From: Arcuatula senhousia
Lineage: Eukaryota > Mollusca > Bivalvia > Mytilida > Mytilidae
Assembly (NCBI GenBank): GCA_963971305.1
Contig: OZ020309.1
Span: 16,671,001 to 16,735,000, forward strand
Direction of reading: 5' to 3'
DNA length: 64,000 nt
Part shown: in pieces, positions 35,362 to 49,500 of the stretch
Layout of the letters: every line of letters starts with the position of its first letter
How positions within the stretch are numbered: position 1 is the first letter of the stretch
Notes under the pieces: generated by a model
The model's database searches: none
Told to the model about the DNA's origin: nothing
The model's input: only the letters and a program-made list of their open reading frames with translations
Program-made: the position numbers and the translations under genes

Positions 35362-36135
35362 TTTTTTTCTTTCAGTTACAAGGAAAGGTCAACAAAGACA
35401 CCATTAGTCCGATGCCTGTAAAGACAATATAGTTCAGTGCCCAAATGATGTACCTTAATGAAGAACCCCCAACGGCCTTTCAGGTATTGTGGATTTATTT
35501 ATTTTCATGGGTACCAATTTTCGAGGTTTGATGAAAAATGATCAGTTTGTGGATATTTAAATTTGTGGTTTTGAAGACTGCAACATACACATGATACAGA
35601 TCAATGTTAAATTTCCTTTTTGTGGGGCATTGATTTAAGTGGGTAAAGGTCACCCACAAAAACCACGAAAATTGATACCCCACGAATTATAAGCGAGCTA
35701 AATTAACTGAGTATGATGCCTTTAATCGGAACATGTATACATGTCATTTTTTTTTCTTTCAGTTACAAGGAAAGGTCAACAAAGACACCATTAGTCCGAT
35801 GCCTGTAAAGACAATATAGTTCAGTGCCCAAATGATGTACCTTAATGAAGAACCCCCAACGGCCTTTCAGGTATTGTGGATTTATTTATTTTCATGGGTA
35901 CCAATTTTCGAGGTTTGATGAAAAATGATCAGTTTGTGGATATTTAAATTTGTGGTTTTGAAGACTGCAACATACACATGATACAGATCAATGTTAAATT
36001 TCCTTTTTGTGGGGCATTGATTTAAGTGGGTAAAGGTCACCCACAAAAACCACGAAAATTGATACCCCACGAATTATAAGCGAGCTAAATTAACTGAGTA
36101 TGATGCCTTTAATCGGAACATGTATACATGTCATG
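35362..36135. repeat. Exact 387-bp tandem duplication containing an exon-like segment
   Basis: 35362-35748 is repeated at 35749-36135 with no difference seen. Each unit holds a polypyrimidine-CAG acceptor, a 108-bp segment (35376-35483 and 35763-35870) and a GT after CAG, followed by a fold-back MITE copy (GTGGATTTATTTATTTTCA to GATACCCCACG). The 108-bp segment has stops in all three plus frames, so if spliced it would be non-coding leader. It contains ATGATG starting a short upstream reading frame (MMYLNEEPPTAFQ). The nearest downstream gene starts at 37545, so a duplicated 5'UTR exon is the best guess. Confidence 0.6.
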
Positions 36136-36159
36136 CATGTAAGCTAGTCAGAAATCTGC

Positions 36160-36868
36160 ACCCAATAACACTGAATGCAAAATTAAATTGAGAGGTTTTA
36201 GCCTTATAGATTGTGAACAATAGAAGATAGGGAAAAAGTTTTGCTTGCTTAAATGTTCAGCTTATACATGTTATAGAGCTCTACAAAATTGTCCATTAGG
36301 TCGAAATTGACAGATGACCCCTTATAGGACTCCTAAATAATAGGAGTTATGGCCACTTAAAAGCCATAAATAGTGGTTTTTGCCTTACAGATTGTGAACA
36401 ATAGTAGATAAAGAAAAAGTTTTGCTTGCTTAAATGTTCAGCTCATTGAGATCTACAAAATTGTCCATTCAGTTGAAATTGTCAGATGACCCATTACAGG
36501 GGTTATGGCCCCTTAAACGTCAAAAATAGTGGTTATAGCTTTATAGTATGTTAATGATAGGAGATTGGGAAAAGGTTTTGCTTGTGTAAATGTTCAGCTA
36601 ATTGAACTCTACAAAATTGTCCATTAGGCCATAATTGTCAAATGACCATTATTAGAGTTATGGCCCATTAAATGCCAAAAATAGTGGATTTTACATAAGA
36701 TTGTGCACCATAGAAAATTGTACCACAGATTTGTTTGCTTAAATGCACAGCTTTATAGAGCTTTCCAATGGTTTCATATCATGGTGGTCTGTTGGCAATG
36801 TTGAATATTGTTACATTATGTCATTAAAGCCAGGTAAGCGATTCAGGCTCCTAGGAGCCTCTTGTTGT
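36160..36868 (+). repeat. Headless AGCTCAC-family element
   Basis: Two to three diverged units (TTTTGCTTGCTTAAATGTTC, CTACAAAATTGTCCATTAGG, GTCAGATGACCCCTTA) end in the family tail GGTAAGCGATTC plus the 16-bp palindrome AGGCTCCTAGGAGCCT (36845-36860) and CTTGTT. No head was found, so it is 5'-truncated. Left border approximate. Confidence 0.7.
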
Positions 36869-37208
36869 AAGGTTTGCCATATCTAGTACCATCAACACCT
36901 TCTAGAAACTATTACCTTATAATATTGTTAGGCAAACCTGTAATTAAACCAACAATGATGCAGAGTTTGAAATAACAGTCTGAATGCCAGTCTGTGACTG
37001 GTAACTTTTTGGCAGAGCTGGCTAAAATTCTGAGAAGTTTGACTAAGTTTATAGTAGAAACTGGTGAAAACTGAATTCAGGGCTGGCTATACTTTTTTTT
37101 GAAAAAAATTATACCCTGAATAATGTGGTGAATGATTTATCAAAGGAAAAAAAAACAGTTGAAAATCAGTATACTTACAGGTAAACTTGACTAGTTTTTG
37201 GCATTTTT

Positions 37209-37229
37209 ATGTTGCCTGCAAAGCGACAT
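37209..37229 (+). repeat. Hairpin head, ATGTTGC type
   Basis: TTTTT then ATGT-t-GC, CTGCAAA, GC-g-ACAT, then GTAGGAGTCAC. Same plan as the other heads but with a short stem. Only about 200 bp of possible body follows before the 37545 gene. Confidence 0.45.
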
Positions 37230-37544
37230 GTAGGAGTCACTTTTACAAAATATAGCTATCTATCATCTTGCAGCGTCCTACTGCATCACAAAAATATCTG
37301 TCACAGTTTTTGTCACAATTAAGCTGATGGTTGTGTTGCCTCATCACATATCAAAATTCACATATAATGGTAATACACACTTTCAATATAGTTCATATTC
37401 CAATATCCAATTACTACATGTATTCTACATTTATACTAATAAAACATAAACATCTATTAAATTTGTAGATTATCCCAGCTACCAGTACTTTCAGTACCTT
37501 GATTAATTATGACACATGTTCTTTATTTTGTAGAGAATTGAACC

Positions 37545-40500
37545 ATGGACAAAAAAGACAAAGCTGGAAAATCATGGGTTAGCGATGTGAGGAAATCAGG
37601 GGACAAGATTTTGTTTGGGAAATCCAGAATACAAATCAAAGGCCTACCAAGAGCATCAAGCAAGGAACCTCCACAGTCAGTCAGTAAAGGGAAGGAGGAC
37701 TCGAGTGATTCTGACCAAATAGTCTTAAATGAACCTAAAGAGAAAAATGATACCTCCTCTAACAAAAGTGAACTTTTACGGAAGAACTCTTCATCAGCTT
37801 CAACTGAATGCGAGTCATCTGTAGGTAGAAAGGATCATGAAAAAAAGAAAAGAATGTTCTGTAAAAAGAAGAAGATTTATCTTGTGCCCTCGGACAGTAC
37901 TGACAAGGAAGAGGAAGATGACACAGACATTTCTAAACATACAGACCAGGGGAAGAGGAAGAGACAACAGTCTGGTCAAAATGACACCCATTCTAAATTG
38001 TCAGCCACTAAAAAGCTTAAGACAGTTGAGGAAAATTCAACCGAAGACTCTTCAGATAGTAAAGTTTTGTCTGTGATTCCAATGTCGAGAAAAAACGAGC
38101 GTAAAATATCATCTGAAGATAACACCACTGAAGAATCATCTGATAGCAAAATGCTTTCCCTTACACCAGTATCGAAACATCAAGGAAGCAAACGAAAGAA
38201 AAGGGAAATAAGTCTTAATTCATCATCTGATGAAGAGGAAGGAAAAAATAGGGGAAAGAAACCGAAAGGAAAAGAGATTATTAAAAGACCAGCTATTGTC
38301 ACTCCTAAGTTGACACTAGACTTTTCATCATCAGATGAAGAACTGCCTCCCTTAGTAACACCCAAAAGACGAAATTCAAGTGGAGGTTCAAATGTTTCAA
38401 CTTCCTCAACTGTTCCATATTTGAGCTCACAAGTTAAGGAGGAAAATGCAGGGCTGAAGTCTGAATCAACAAAAGATGCTACTGAATCGGAAAGTGATTC
38501 AGATGTCCCACTTGGTGATATTATGAAAAAGCGAGCTTATGATACTGTAGAAATGCACAACTCTGATGATAATTCAGATTCGCAACCCTTGTTTCCTCAA
38601 GTACCTAAAGAAGAACCGTCGAGCCATGAAAAAACTGCTAAATATTTATCTGCGTACACACAGGAAGAAGATTGTATATTTGTATGTGATTCAGATGAGG
38701 ACGATCTTTTAAACAGTATGTCCCAACAAAACGTTACCTTAGATTTCGAGGACAAACGGGACGATAGCGGAGATGATGAGAAACAGTTGGCCAAATTCTT
38801 TCTAGGGGATGGAAGCGACACTGAAGACATCAAGCCAGATTGTCCTGAAAAACTGCTGGATTTTGATTGGTATAATGCTTCAACACAAAAGGTGGAATCT
38901 TTTAAGGATGATGTTGATGAAGAGGCAAATTATGATTTTCAAACACAAGTGGTGCCTATCAAAAAGGAGAAGAAAAATAGAGACATATACGATGCTGACA
39001 CTCAAATTATTATCTGTGATAATTTCGATTCTGACGATGATTTGTTTGGGGCTGAAACACAACCTCCTGATATCATTCACGATACAAGATCTGATGACGA
39101 AGAGGCTTATTACAATGCTCCTACACAGGTTGTGACCCCTGATATGCCAGAGTTGAAAAGAGAAGGGAGAAGAAAAAGTTTTGATTTTGATCAAGATTCA
39201 GATTCAGACAAGAAAAGTAAATGTAAGCTTGATGGAAAGAATAAGTTGGGAGAATATTCACAGAAAAGGTTAGGAGAAAATGTATGTAAAAGGTTGGGAG
39301 AAAATAAAAAGAATAAGTTGGGAGAAGATGACAAAGTTGATAAAAAGAATAAACATTCTGTAACTGAGAATAAAGATGATGGTGGCTGCACAATTGAACA
39401 TACTAAAGTAGAAACTGTCAAAATTACGAAGCAGTTCAAATCTCAGAAAGAAGCACAGAAATACTTGAAAAAGGTTAAGTCCAATGAAAGCTTGCTCGAT
39501 GAGGCTACACAACCATATGAAATATCTGATAATGACTCTACACAGGAATATGATTGGACTGATAAACAGAGTGTGAAAAGCAAGATCAAGCATCCATTGA
39601 AAGGTCAAAGTTCAAGTTCAGATGATGATGCATATGAGATCATGACTCAAGTTAAGCCAATAAAGCATGTAAAGAAACCAGTAGTGGAAGAATTTGATCC
39701 TTATAGTGCTCAGACTCAGGTTGATAAAGCTGTAATTGAAATATCAGATGACGAGGCTGATAATGAATTATATAGTGCTGCAACACAGGTCGAGAGCGTT
39801 GGCAGATCGACATCCAAAGAAGAAAAAGTTACAAAACAAAGAAAATTAGAAAAAACTGCAAAGGAGATGGGAATTACTAGTATAGGGGTTCCCAAAAATG
39901 TTATCGATGCAATGTCAAAGATGGAGTGTAAGTCTGAAAAGGTTCATGATTATTATAGCGAAGCAACTCAAGTAATTCATGGTGACATGGCTGAGTCTGA
40001 AACTGAAGATGATAAGTATAATGCACAGACATTAGCTGCGGACGATTTTAGTGACAATAGCGAGGATAATGCCAACTTGTATAATGCCGAAACTCTTGCC
40101 ATGCATGACCAAGTTGAAAGTGATGGCAATGAGGACCTATATGGTGCTGCCACTCAAGTTGCACATGTCAACGATGCTGAAACTGAAAGTGATGCAGAAA
40201 TGTACGCTGCGGCTACTCAAGTGGAGAAAAACATTCACAAAACTAAATCGAAAAGTCAGAAATACAATGCAGAAACACTGAACATGGATGAGGTTGAATT
40301 TGATGATAACTACAATCAAATGACGCAAGTGGACAATGATTTTCATTTGTCGAATTCACGAAAGAAAAAGGGCAAATCTTTGCAAAGTGGACAAAGAAAA
40401 CATGATTCTGATGAAGATACAAATGATCCATATATGGCTCAAACACAAGTCATCAGTGATCCTGCAGAAAATTCTGAAAATGACGAAGATAAATTGTATG

Positions 40501-43500
40501 GTCTAGCTACTCAGGTTGAAATTCCATTAGATGTTAGCCATGAAACAATTGAAAGCAGTGACAACGATTATGTTCAAATGCTAGATGATGACCAGGAAGA
40601 ACAAAGTCTTGACCTCAAAAGTTCAAAGGTTGATAATCAAGACAATGTAGATTATGTTGTTATGTTAGATTCCTCCTCTGATTCCGGATCACCATCGCCT
40701 CCCAAATCTTCTAAAGACAAGAAAGTTGTCAAAACTCCACAAAAAGATAAAAAGTATGAACAACTAACCATGTTGAAAAGAATATCGAGTGCTGAAAAGA
40801 AAACCATTGAAATTCCTGCCAGTATGGCAAGTAAGCCAAAAACTCTGAAAGAGAAGAGGGAGAGCTTTAAGCTGGAGAAGGAAAAGGAGAAAAAAGACAC
40901 CTTTAGTGTAGAAAAGGACAAATTTTACTCAAAGAAAAAAACTAAATCAGATTCTAAGCTAACCGATATAAATTCTGACATTAAAGTAGTTGAAGACAAG
41001 CAGTGGCTTTCCAAACAGAAACATAGAGAGGATAAATCGAGTAAAACACGTAGAACATCTGGCCCCAAACAACAAGATGATGATTTGGAAGATCCAATTA
41101 AACAAGCTAAAAATATACTAGCGGCCAGAGGAAAACAGAGTGGGGACCAGAGACCGGTAAAGAGAAAACACACATCATTAGAAGGTATAGTACGTTATGT
41201 AATTTTTATATATATGGGTGTGTTGCAACAGGCTGGAATTGCTTACTCTTATGAAGCATATGGTATCAGTTTTGTTTTTGAAGGAGTTTGCATTGCTAAT
41301 TACAGATAAGTTGTACATATTTTGCGAGGTTTTATTTGCTGTGTTGTGAAAAAGTTATAAAATGGTGAATGGTGGGCCAAATTTTTAAAACAGTGCCTCT
41401 TGATATTTGGAATGTTTATGTAGCATCAGCATCAGGTCCCATACATGTGTTATGTGCATGCATGGGATTCAATTTCAGGTCTCTGGCTCACCCACTTCCA
41501 AAATGGCCATGTAGATATTATTTTTTATGGTTGATAAAAATTGGTATTCACTGATATTAAAGTCTGTGAATGTTTTATTATATGACTTACATAAACAAGC
41601 GAAAAAATAATTTGAGAAAAAAAAAATATCAGTCTATTTTCAACTTCGTTGAGGTTACTATTGCCTCCGCATAATACCTGTCACGATATCCTGGTCCAAT
41701 CAAAATGAAGATAAATACATGTATTTCTCATATAATAAAAACTTTGAATGATGCATGATCAGCTTTTTAGCTCACCTGACCCGAAGGGTCATGTGAGCTA
41801 TTGCCATCACTTTGCGTCCGTCGTCTGTCGTCCGTCGTCCGTTAGCTTTTTAGCTCACCTGACCCGAAGGGTCATGTGAGCTATTGCCATCACTTGGCGT
41901 CCGTCGTCCGTCCGTCCGTCGTCCGTCGTCCGTTAACTTTTTCAATCGTTAACTCCTCTGACACCATAAGTCCAATTGCAGCCAAACTTGGTACAGTTGT
42001 TAATTGGCATGGGTGCTTCAAAACTATCGTTTGGATTTTTGATTCATAAAAAAACATGGCCGCTGTAGCTAAAAATAGAACATAGGGGTAAATTGCAGTT
42101 TTTTGCAAATAACTCAAAAACGGTGACAGATATCGAAATTCTGGCATAGGGTAAAAGTGATCAGCACCTCAAGATCTACCTGCCCTGAAATTTTTAAGAA
42201 GATTTAACAACTGATGTAGGAGTTATTGCCCTTTTTCTGGAATTTTTCAAAATTTTTCACCTATTTAGCCCTATATCTTAAAAACTATACAAGATATTTC
42301 AAAAATTTAAAATGCATATGATTAAGCACATCAAGATCTACATTTCATGTAATAAGTTCAAAGCTGTAGGATCATGTCTTTAGGAGTTATGGCCCTTAAA
42401 GCGTCAAAATTTACTGTTTTTCATTAGTTTTCTCCTAAATTTCAAAGATTAACTTGTCTGACACCATAAGACCAACTGCATCTAAACTTTGCACACATAT
42501 TCAAGAGCATATCTGCTACAATTCTATCGTTTGGATTTTTGATTCGTCTAAAAATAAGGCTGCCATGGCTAAAAATAGAACATAGGGGTAAATTGCAGTT
42601 TTTTGCTAATAACTCAAAAATGGTTACAGATATCAAAATTATGACAAGGGAAAAGTAATCAGCACCTCAAGATCTACCTGCCCTGAAATTTTCAAGAAGA
42701 TCCAACAATTGATGTAGGAGTTATTGCCCTTTTCCTGGATTTTTTCCAATTTTTTTCAATTATTTAGCCCTATATCTTGAAAACTATTCAAGATATTTCA
42801 AAAATTTAAATTGCATATGATTAAGCACATCAAGATCTACATATCATGTAATTAAGTCAAAGATGTAGGACCATGTCTTTTAGGAGTTATTGCCCTTTAA
42901 GTGACAATATTTACCATTTATCAGTACTTTCCCCCTGAATTTCAAAGATTAACTTGTCTGACACCATAAGACCAACTGCATCTAAACTTGGCACACATAC
43001 TCAATAGCATATATGCTACAATTCTATCGTTTGGATTTTTGATTCGTCAAAAAATATGGCTGCCATGGCTAAAAATAGAACATAGGGGTTAAATTGCAGT
43101 TTTTTGCTAATTACTCAAAAATGGTTTCAGATATCATAATTTTGTAAGAATCAAAAGTGATCAGCATATTAAGACCAACCTGTCCTGAAATTTTGAAAAA
43201 AGATCCTACTGCTGATGTGGAAGTTATTGCCCTTTTTCGTAATTTTTGCCAAATTTTGCACTTATTAAGCCCTTTATCATGTTTATCTCGAAAACTTAAT
43301 AAGATAATTCAGAAATCTAAATCGCATATGGCTAAGCACAATAATATCTACAGAATATGTGTATCTGTGTATTTCAGGTGAGCGATTCAGGCTCCTAGGA
43401 GCCTCTTGTTTCAAACATCTTCTTCTCTAAAACTGCTTGGCCAAATGCAGCCAAACTTGATATGGTTGTTCCTTAGGGTATTGTGCAAAAAGTTTGTGTT

Positions 43501-46500
43501 CGGATTTTTGATACGTCAAAAAACATGGCCGCTGTTACTAAAAATAGAACATGGGGGTCAAATACAGTTTTTTGCAAATAACTCAAAAACGGTCACAGAT
43601 ATCAAAATTCTGGCATAGGGTAAAAGTGATCAGCACCTCAAGATCTACATGCCCAGAAATTTTCAAGAAGATCCAACAACCGATGTAGGAGTTATTGCCC
43701 TTTTTCTGGATTTTTTCAAAATTTTGCACTTATTTTGCCCTATACCTTAAAAACTATACACGATATTTTAAAAATTCAAATTGCATATGATTAAGCACAT
43801 CAAGATCTACATTTCATGTAATTAAGTCAAAGCTGTAGAACCATTTTTTTTAGGAGTTATGGCCCTTAAAGCGTCAAAATTTACCATTTTTCATTACTTT
43901 TCCCCTGAATTTCAAAGATTAACTTGTCTTACACCATACATCCAATTTCAACCAAACTTGGCACAGTTGTTTAATAGCATACATGCTACAATTCTATCGT
44001 TCAGATTTTTGATTCGTCAAAAGATATGGCAGCCATGGCTAAAAATAGAACATAGGGGTAAATTGAAGTTTTTTGCTAATATCTCAAAAATGGTTGTGAT
44101 CAGCATCTCAAGATCTACCTGCTCTGAAAGTTTCAAGAAGATCCAACAATTGATGTAGGAGTTATTGCCCTTTTTCTGGATTTTTTCAAAATTTTTCACT
44201 TATTAAGCCATATATCTTGAAAACTATACAGTCAAGATATTTATAAAAATTAAATTGCATATGATTAAGCGCTTCAAGATCTACATTAAATGTATTTAGG
44301 TCAAAGCTGTAGGACCATTTCTTTTAGGAGTTATTGTCCTAAAACAACAAAACTTGACATTTTTAGCTCACTTGACCCGAAAGGTCATGTGAGCTATTGT
44401 CATCGTTAGGCTTCCGTCGTCCGTTAACTTTTCTTCAAAGATCTTCTTCTCTGAAACCACTGAAGGGATTGCATTGAAACTTGGTATACTTGATCTTTAG
44501 GATGTCCTCTACCAAGTTTGTGAATTATATACACGTCGACCAACCAACATGGCCGCTGTTGCTAAAAATAGAACAGGGGGGTGTCAGACTACTGTTTTTG
44601 GCTTATAAATCAAAAAGTATAAGAGATAGAGGAAATCTGAGGCCATGCTACTGATTCAGCATCAAATGCTCTACAAAAGTCTCCATTTGGTCAAAGTTGT
44701 CAGATGACCCCTTATAGGGGTTACGGCCCCTTAAAGGTGAAAAATAGCCATTTTTCATGTTTTTGGCCTACAGAATGAAAACTATTGCAGATAGAGATTA
44801 GCTGTTGCTTGCTTAAATGTTTAGCTCATTTAGCTCTACGAAAGTCTCCATAGGGTCGAATTTGTCAGATTATCCCTTACAGGGGTTACGGCCCTTGAAA
44901 AATGGCGTTTTTTCATGTTTTTGGCCTACAGAATGAAAACTATTGCACATAGAGATTAGATGTTGCTTGCTTAAATGTTCAGCTCATTTAGCTCTACAAA
45001 ATTCTCCATAGGGTCAAAGTTGTCAGATTACAGGGGTTACGGCCCCTGAAAAATAGCCTTTTTCATGTTTTTGTCCTACAGAATGAAAACTATTGCAGAT
45101 AGAGATTAGCTGTTGCTTGCTTAAATGTTCAGCTCATTTAGCTTTACAAAATTCTCCATAGGGTCAAAGTTGTCAGATGACCCCTAATAGGGGTTACGGC
45201 CCCTGAAAAATAGCAATTTTTCATGTTTTTGTCCTACAGAATGAAAACTATTGCAGATAGAGATTAGCTGTTACTAGCATAAATGTTCAGCTCATTTAGC
45301 TCTACGAAAGTCTCCATAGGGTTGAAGTTGTCAGATAACCCCTTATAGGGGTTACAACCCCTGAAAAATAGCGTTTTTTCATGTTTTTGGCCTACAGAAT
45401 GAAAACTATTGCACATAGAGATTAGATGTTGCTTGCTTAAATGTTTAGCTCATTTAGCTCTACGAAAGTCTCCATAGGGTCGTTGTTGTCAGATTACCAC
45501 TTATAAGGGTTACGGCCCCTTAAAAGTGAAAAATAGCCATTTTTCATGTTTTTGGCCTACAGTCTGCATAGGGTCGAAGTTGTCAGATTACCCCTTATAG
45601 GGGTTACGGCCCTTGAAAAATAGCGTTTTTTCATGTTTTTGGCCTACAGAATGAAAACTATTGCAGATAGAGATTAGCTGTTGCTTGCTAAAATGTTCAG
45701 CTCATTTAGCTCTACTAAAGTCTCCATAGGGTCGAAGTTGTCAGATGACTCCTTATAGGGGTTATGGCCCCTTATAGGTGAAAAATGGTGTTTTTGGTCT
45801 ATAGAAAGAAAACTATTGCAGGTAGAGAAAAGCTGTTGCTTGCTTAAATGTTCAGCTCATTTAGCTCTACAAAAGTATAGGGTCAACATCAAGACCAGGT
45901 GAGCGATTCAGGCTCCTGGGAGCCTCTTGTTATAGTTATTTGGTAATAAAAACTTTATAAAACATGTGCTATTTTCGTATAAAAAAGAAAGAAAACTAAA
46001 ATGCAATGCTCCTAAAATTTTGCCTGTGTTGATGATTGAATGCATGCATGCTTTCATTTATTATGGAAATAGAGGTTTAATGCATTATCATGACTTAGTT
46101 CATGTATCATAAGACTTGGTTCAACCATCATCCTACAAACAAACAATGGGATTAAAGACATGTTTTATAGTTTAAATGATGTATTTTTTTCTTTTGTTAG
46201 AAAACTGCGCTTTAGGAATTAAAAACACACTTAAATTTGATTAAATACATTCATGACATTTATCAAAATCATTTCAATATGTGGATTGTGTCTTTCTGGC
46301 ACATATTCCATATTCTTTCACTTTTAACGCTATAACTATTCTGAATAAATAGCACCTACATGTATGATAGAAATATTTACCAATTATTTATCATCTTTAC
46401 TTTTATATAATTACATTTACCGTGCATATAATTAAAATGCTGTAATTCTATTGGTTAATTGACACCTTAAATCGTCTTTCATAAATCGATGAAATGTCAC

Positions 46501-49500
46501 TTGTTTCACATAGCTGTAGTCATGACCTTACTATACGTGTAACTAAAATTTGTTTTTATCCAGCTAAATTCTCACAACTTGAATTCGCATTTGGATATTA
46601 ATGTATTCCTGGTATTCATTGATTTTAGGCTTAATGCTTCAATGATTTCTGTTTTTAAAAAAAGTACACGAACATACACCACAAATTATAAGAATTGAAT
46701 GTTTGTATTATGATGTTTCAAAAGGTTGTAAAACTGTTGACCGGTAGCACATTTTTAACATGAAGCGCAGGGGCAATGGTTTTACACACCAATGAAACAT
46801 CAAAATACAAACATTTAATTCTTAAATATATATATTTTTATAGCATTTTATTTTTGAACATATTTTGTAGGAGATGTGAATGTTGATGATGTTAAGCTTC
46901 CTGATGAAAAGACAATTTTAGAGAAAGGATTACCACTTCTGCAGTATAATCAGAAAAATAGTCAAGAAAATTCAAGCTCGTCAAAGATACAAAAAGTCAA
47001 CAGTGACAAACATAGTGACAGGTCACATGACAAACACCATGGTGATAAGGATAAATATAGATCACATAGTTCAAGTCAATCTAGTGAGAGAAAGTCTCGT
47101 GATAAATCTTCTAAGAAGTCACAAGACAAATCTTCAAGTGAGAAAAAGGCACATGACAAATCTTCAAATGATAGAAACATGAGAAAGTCACATGACAAAT
47201 CATCAAGTGAGAAAAAATCACATGACAAATCTTCAAGTGATAAAAAGTCACATGACAAATCTTCTAGTGATAAAAAGTCACATGACAGATCTTCTAGTGA
47301 TAAGAAGTCACATGACAAATCTAGTCACAGCAAATCACATGACAAATCTAGTCACAGCAAATCACATGACAAATCTAATCACCATAAAAAATCCTCATCA
47401 AAAGATTCTCAAAGTGATAAGGACAGGAGAAAAAGTAGTGATTCCTCTAAATCTTCATCTAGTCATTCTAGTAAAGGGTCGAAAACTGAAAAAGAAAAAG
47501 ATCTGAAGAAAGATGAAAAGGATAATTCAAAGGACAAAACAGATAAGGAAAATACTGAACAGAAAACAACATCTGTTATGAATAGAATTCCTAAATTATC
47601 TGACAGTGTTCACAAAGAAACACTTTCAAATACTAAATCTCCTCTTACCTCCCTTGATTCACAAATGTCTGGTGGAGTTATGTCCCTTATTGGGCTTAAA
47701 AGTGTTACAAGTGAATTAGGTCAAACTAAAAACAAACCTACAGAACCAGTGGCACAATCTGTTAATTTGGGTACTGAGGGTTCTTCTTTGACTACCTCTC
47801 CTATCAAAAATCCACCACCTTCAATGTATTCTGAGAGGAACTTAGAATCTACATTAGAAGAAAAGGACCCCTCATTACCGAAATCCATTTTATCCAAAAC
47901 ATTAGGAAAGAAAAAGAAACTAAATGTGCAATTCCGATTACCTGCTTATTCACAAGCTGCAGAGAATCAAGCAAGGAAAAAATACAAGGAGGAAAACTTG
48001 CAGTCTTATATTAAGGCTCATTTCCCTAATGGGATTCCTGGTCTGGCTAATAATGCTCATTCACTTTCTGGAGACACAGCTCAACCATCAACTTCTGGTA
48101 TAAACCAGCAGGCAGCAAACTATCAGAACAGACCAAACCTTATGCAGAAACTTCCTTTAAAGCAACAGGTACGTATGCTAAAATAATAAAGAAAATAAAT
48201 TGTGTATTGGTAGATTTAGACCACAATTAAGCACAAATAATATTAAAATGAAAATTAACATCAACATGATCAAAGATAGAACAAAAGAAATTAAACAAAC
48301 ACAAAGATACAATGTACATCTTTCACAAATTTTTCAGTTACATGTATTTGTTTAAAAAAAATTGAAGTCAGTGTTGATGAGATTTAAAAGCATGTACTTT
48401 AGTGTCATGTCTTTGGATATCAAAGATGCCTCATTTGTACAGAAGACAAGGAATTCTAGAAATAAGTTTTGAAATTTTGTTTGTATGTTTGTTTTTTATT
48501 TCAGAAACTTTTGAAAATGTCAGTATGTTATGAAGTTTAAACATCATTTTCTGTCTCGAGTCCATCAACTTCTATTTTTATCATGTTTTATAGGCAGCAA
48601 GGTCAATGCCAGGGACATCAGGCCTTCAAAATTCAACCAATCAGTATCAAGATAACAGAAGACCTATACCTGGCAGATCAGTGCAGAGGACAACTACTAT
48701 AAGGGTACCAGTTCCTAACTTCAAACAGGGAAACAGTCCAACTTCAGAAATTAGCATTGAGGATCTAGATTACTTCTTTTTAAAAGTTTTAAAATGGAAT
48801 GCTACATGGCTTGAGGAATACGGTAGGGGTGAAGAATATTTCTTGACTTAATCTGTTGATAGAAGATAATCATGAAAATGTGAGATAAGTGTACACCAAT
48901 ACACTTATATAAATGAGGTGAAATTTAAAAAAAGTCACAAATTTAAACACTTTGCTGCCTTCAATTTGATTAATATACACCTAGCTTGATATAAATTTGC
49001 TTATTATAAATGCTGTACTTCCAATGAGCAATAAAGATCATAAAAAAAACTACTGAACTGGGTTAAACAATTTCAAATGTTAAAGAAACAATACGCAATA
49101 GAAACTGAAGATCTTAGTGTAAGTTCGCGATTTTTTCAAAATTTGTACATTGAAAGACTATCATATAAAAATAACTTTGGTGAAATTCCTAGCGCTCAAA
49201 TATGCATAGTTAGGATAAAATTGGCTTTTGAAAGTAAAAAAATTCTATCCATGGAGGGTCACGTGATTTGTACTAGATGGCGCTGCTCAAAGCCTGAATG
49301 TTGCATCCTATACCCATGTGGTATTTTCCGATGTGTACCACAACGGACAATTTGAAATGATTATGATTAAGTCGGGAATGATAAAATAAAAGTCAGTCTA
49401 ATGATTGATTTTGAGACGTTTAAAAATGGTACCAATCGTTAAGTTCAGAATTAATTCGTAGAAAAATATAGAATTTTTAAATATTTTTTTTTGATTGGCC

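Larger units (their letters stand above)
41185..46870 (+). other. Intron 1 of the senataxin-like gene
   Basis: 5.7 kb. 41765-45932 is almost entirely AGCTCAC-family repeat in two headed elements and one headless segment. The remaining 41185-41760 and 45933-46870 are AT-rich and show no exon. Confidence 0.6.

Noticed and set aside
35376..35483. Coding exon in each half of the 387-bp duplication
   Set aside because: Stops occur in all three plus frames, so only a non-coding leader role is possible.
49077..49355. 92-codon plus-strand frame in a senataxin-like gene intron
   Set aside because: It starts just outside and runs across the left end of a TIR element, with no splice sites in phase and no recognised domain.
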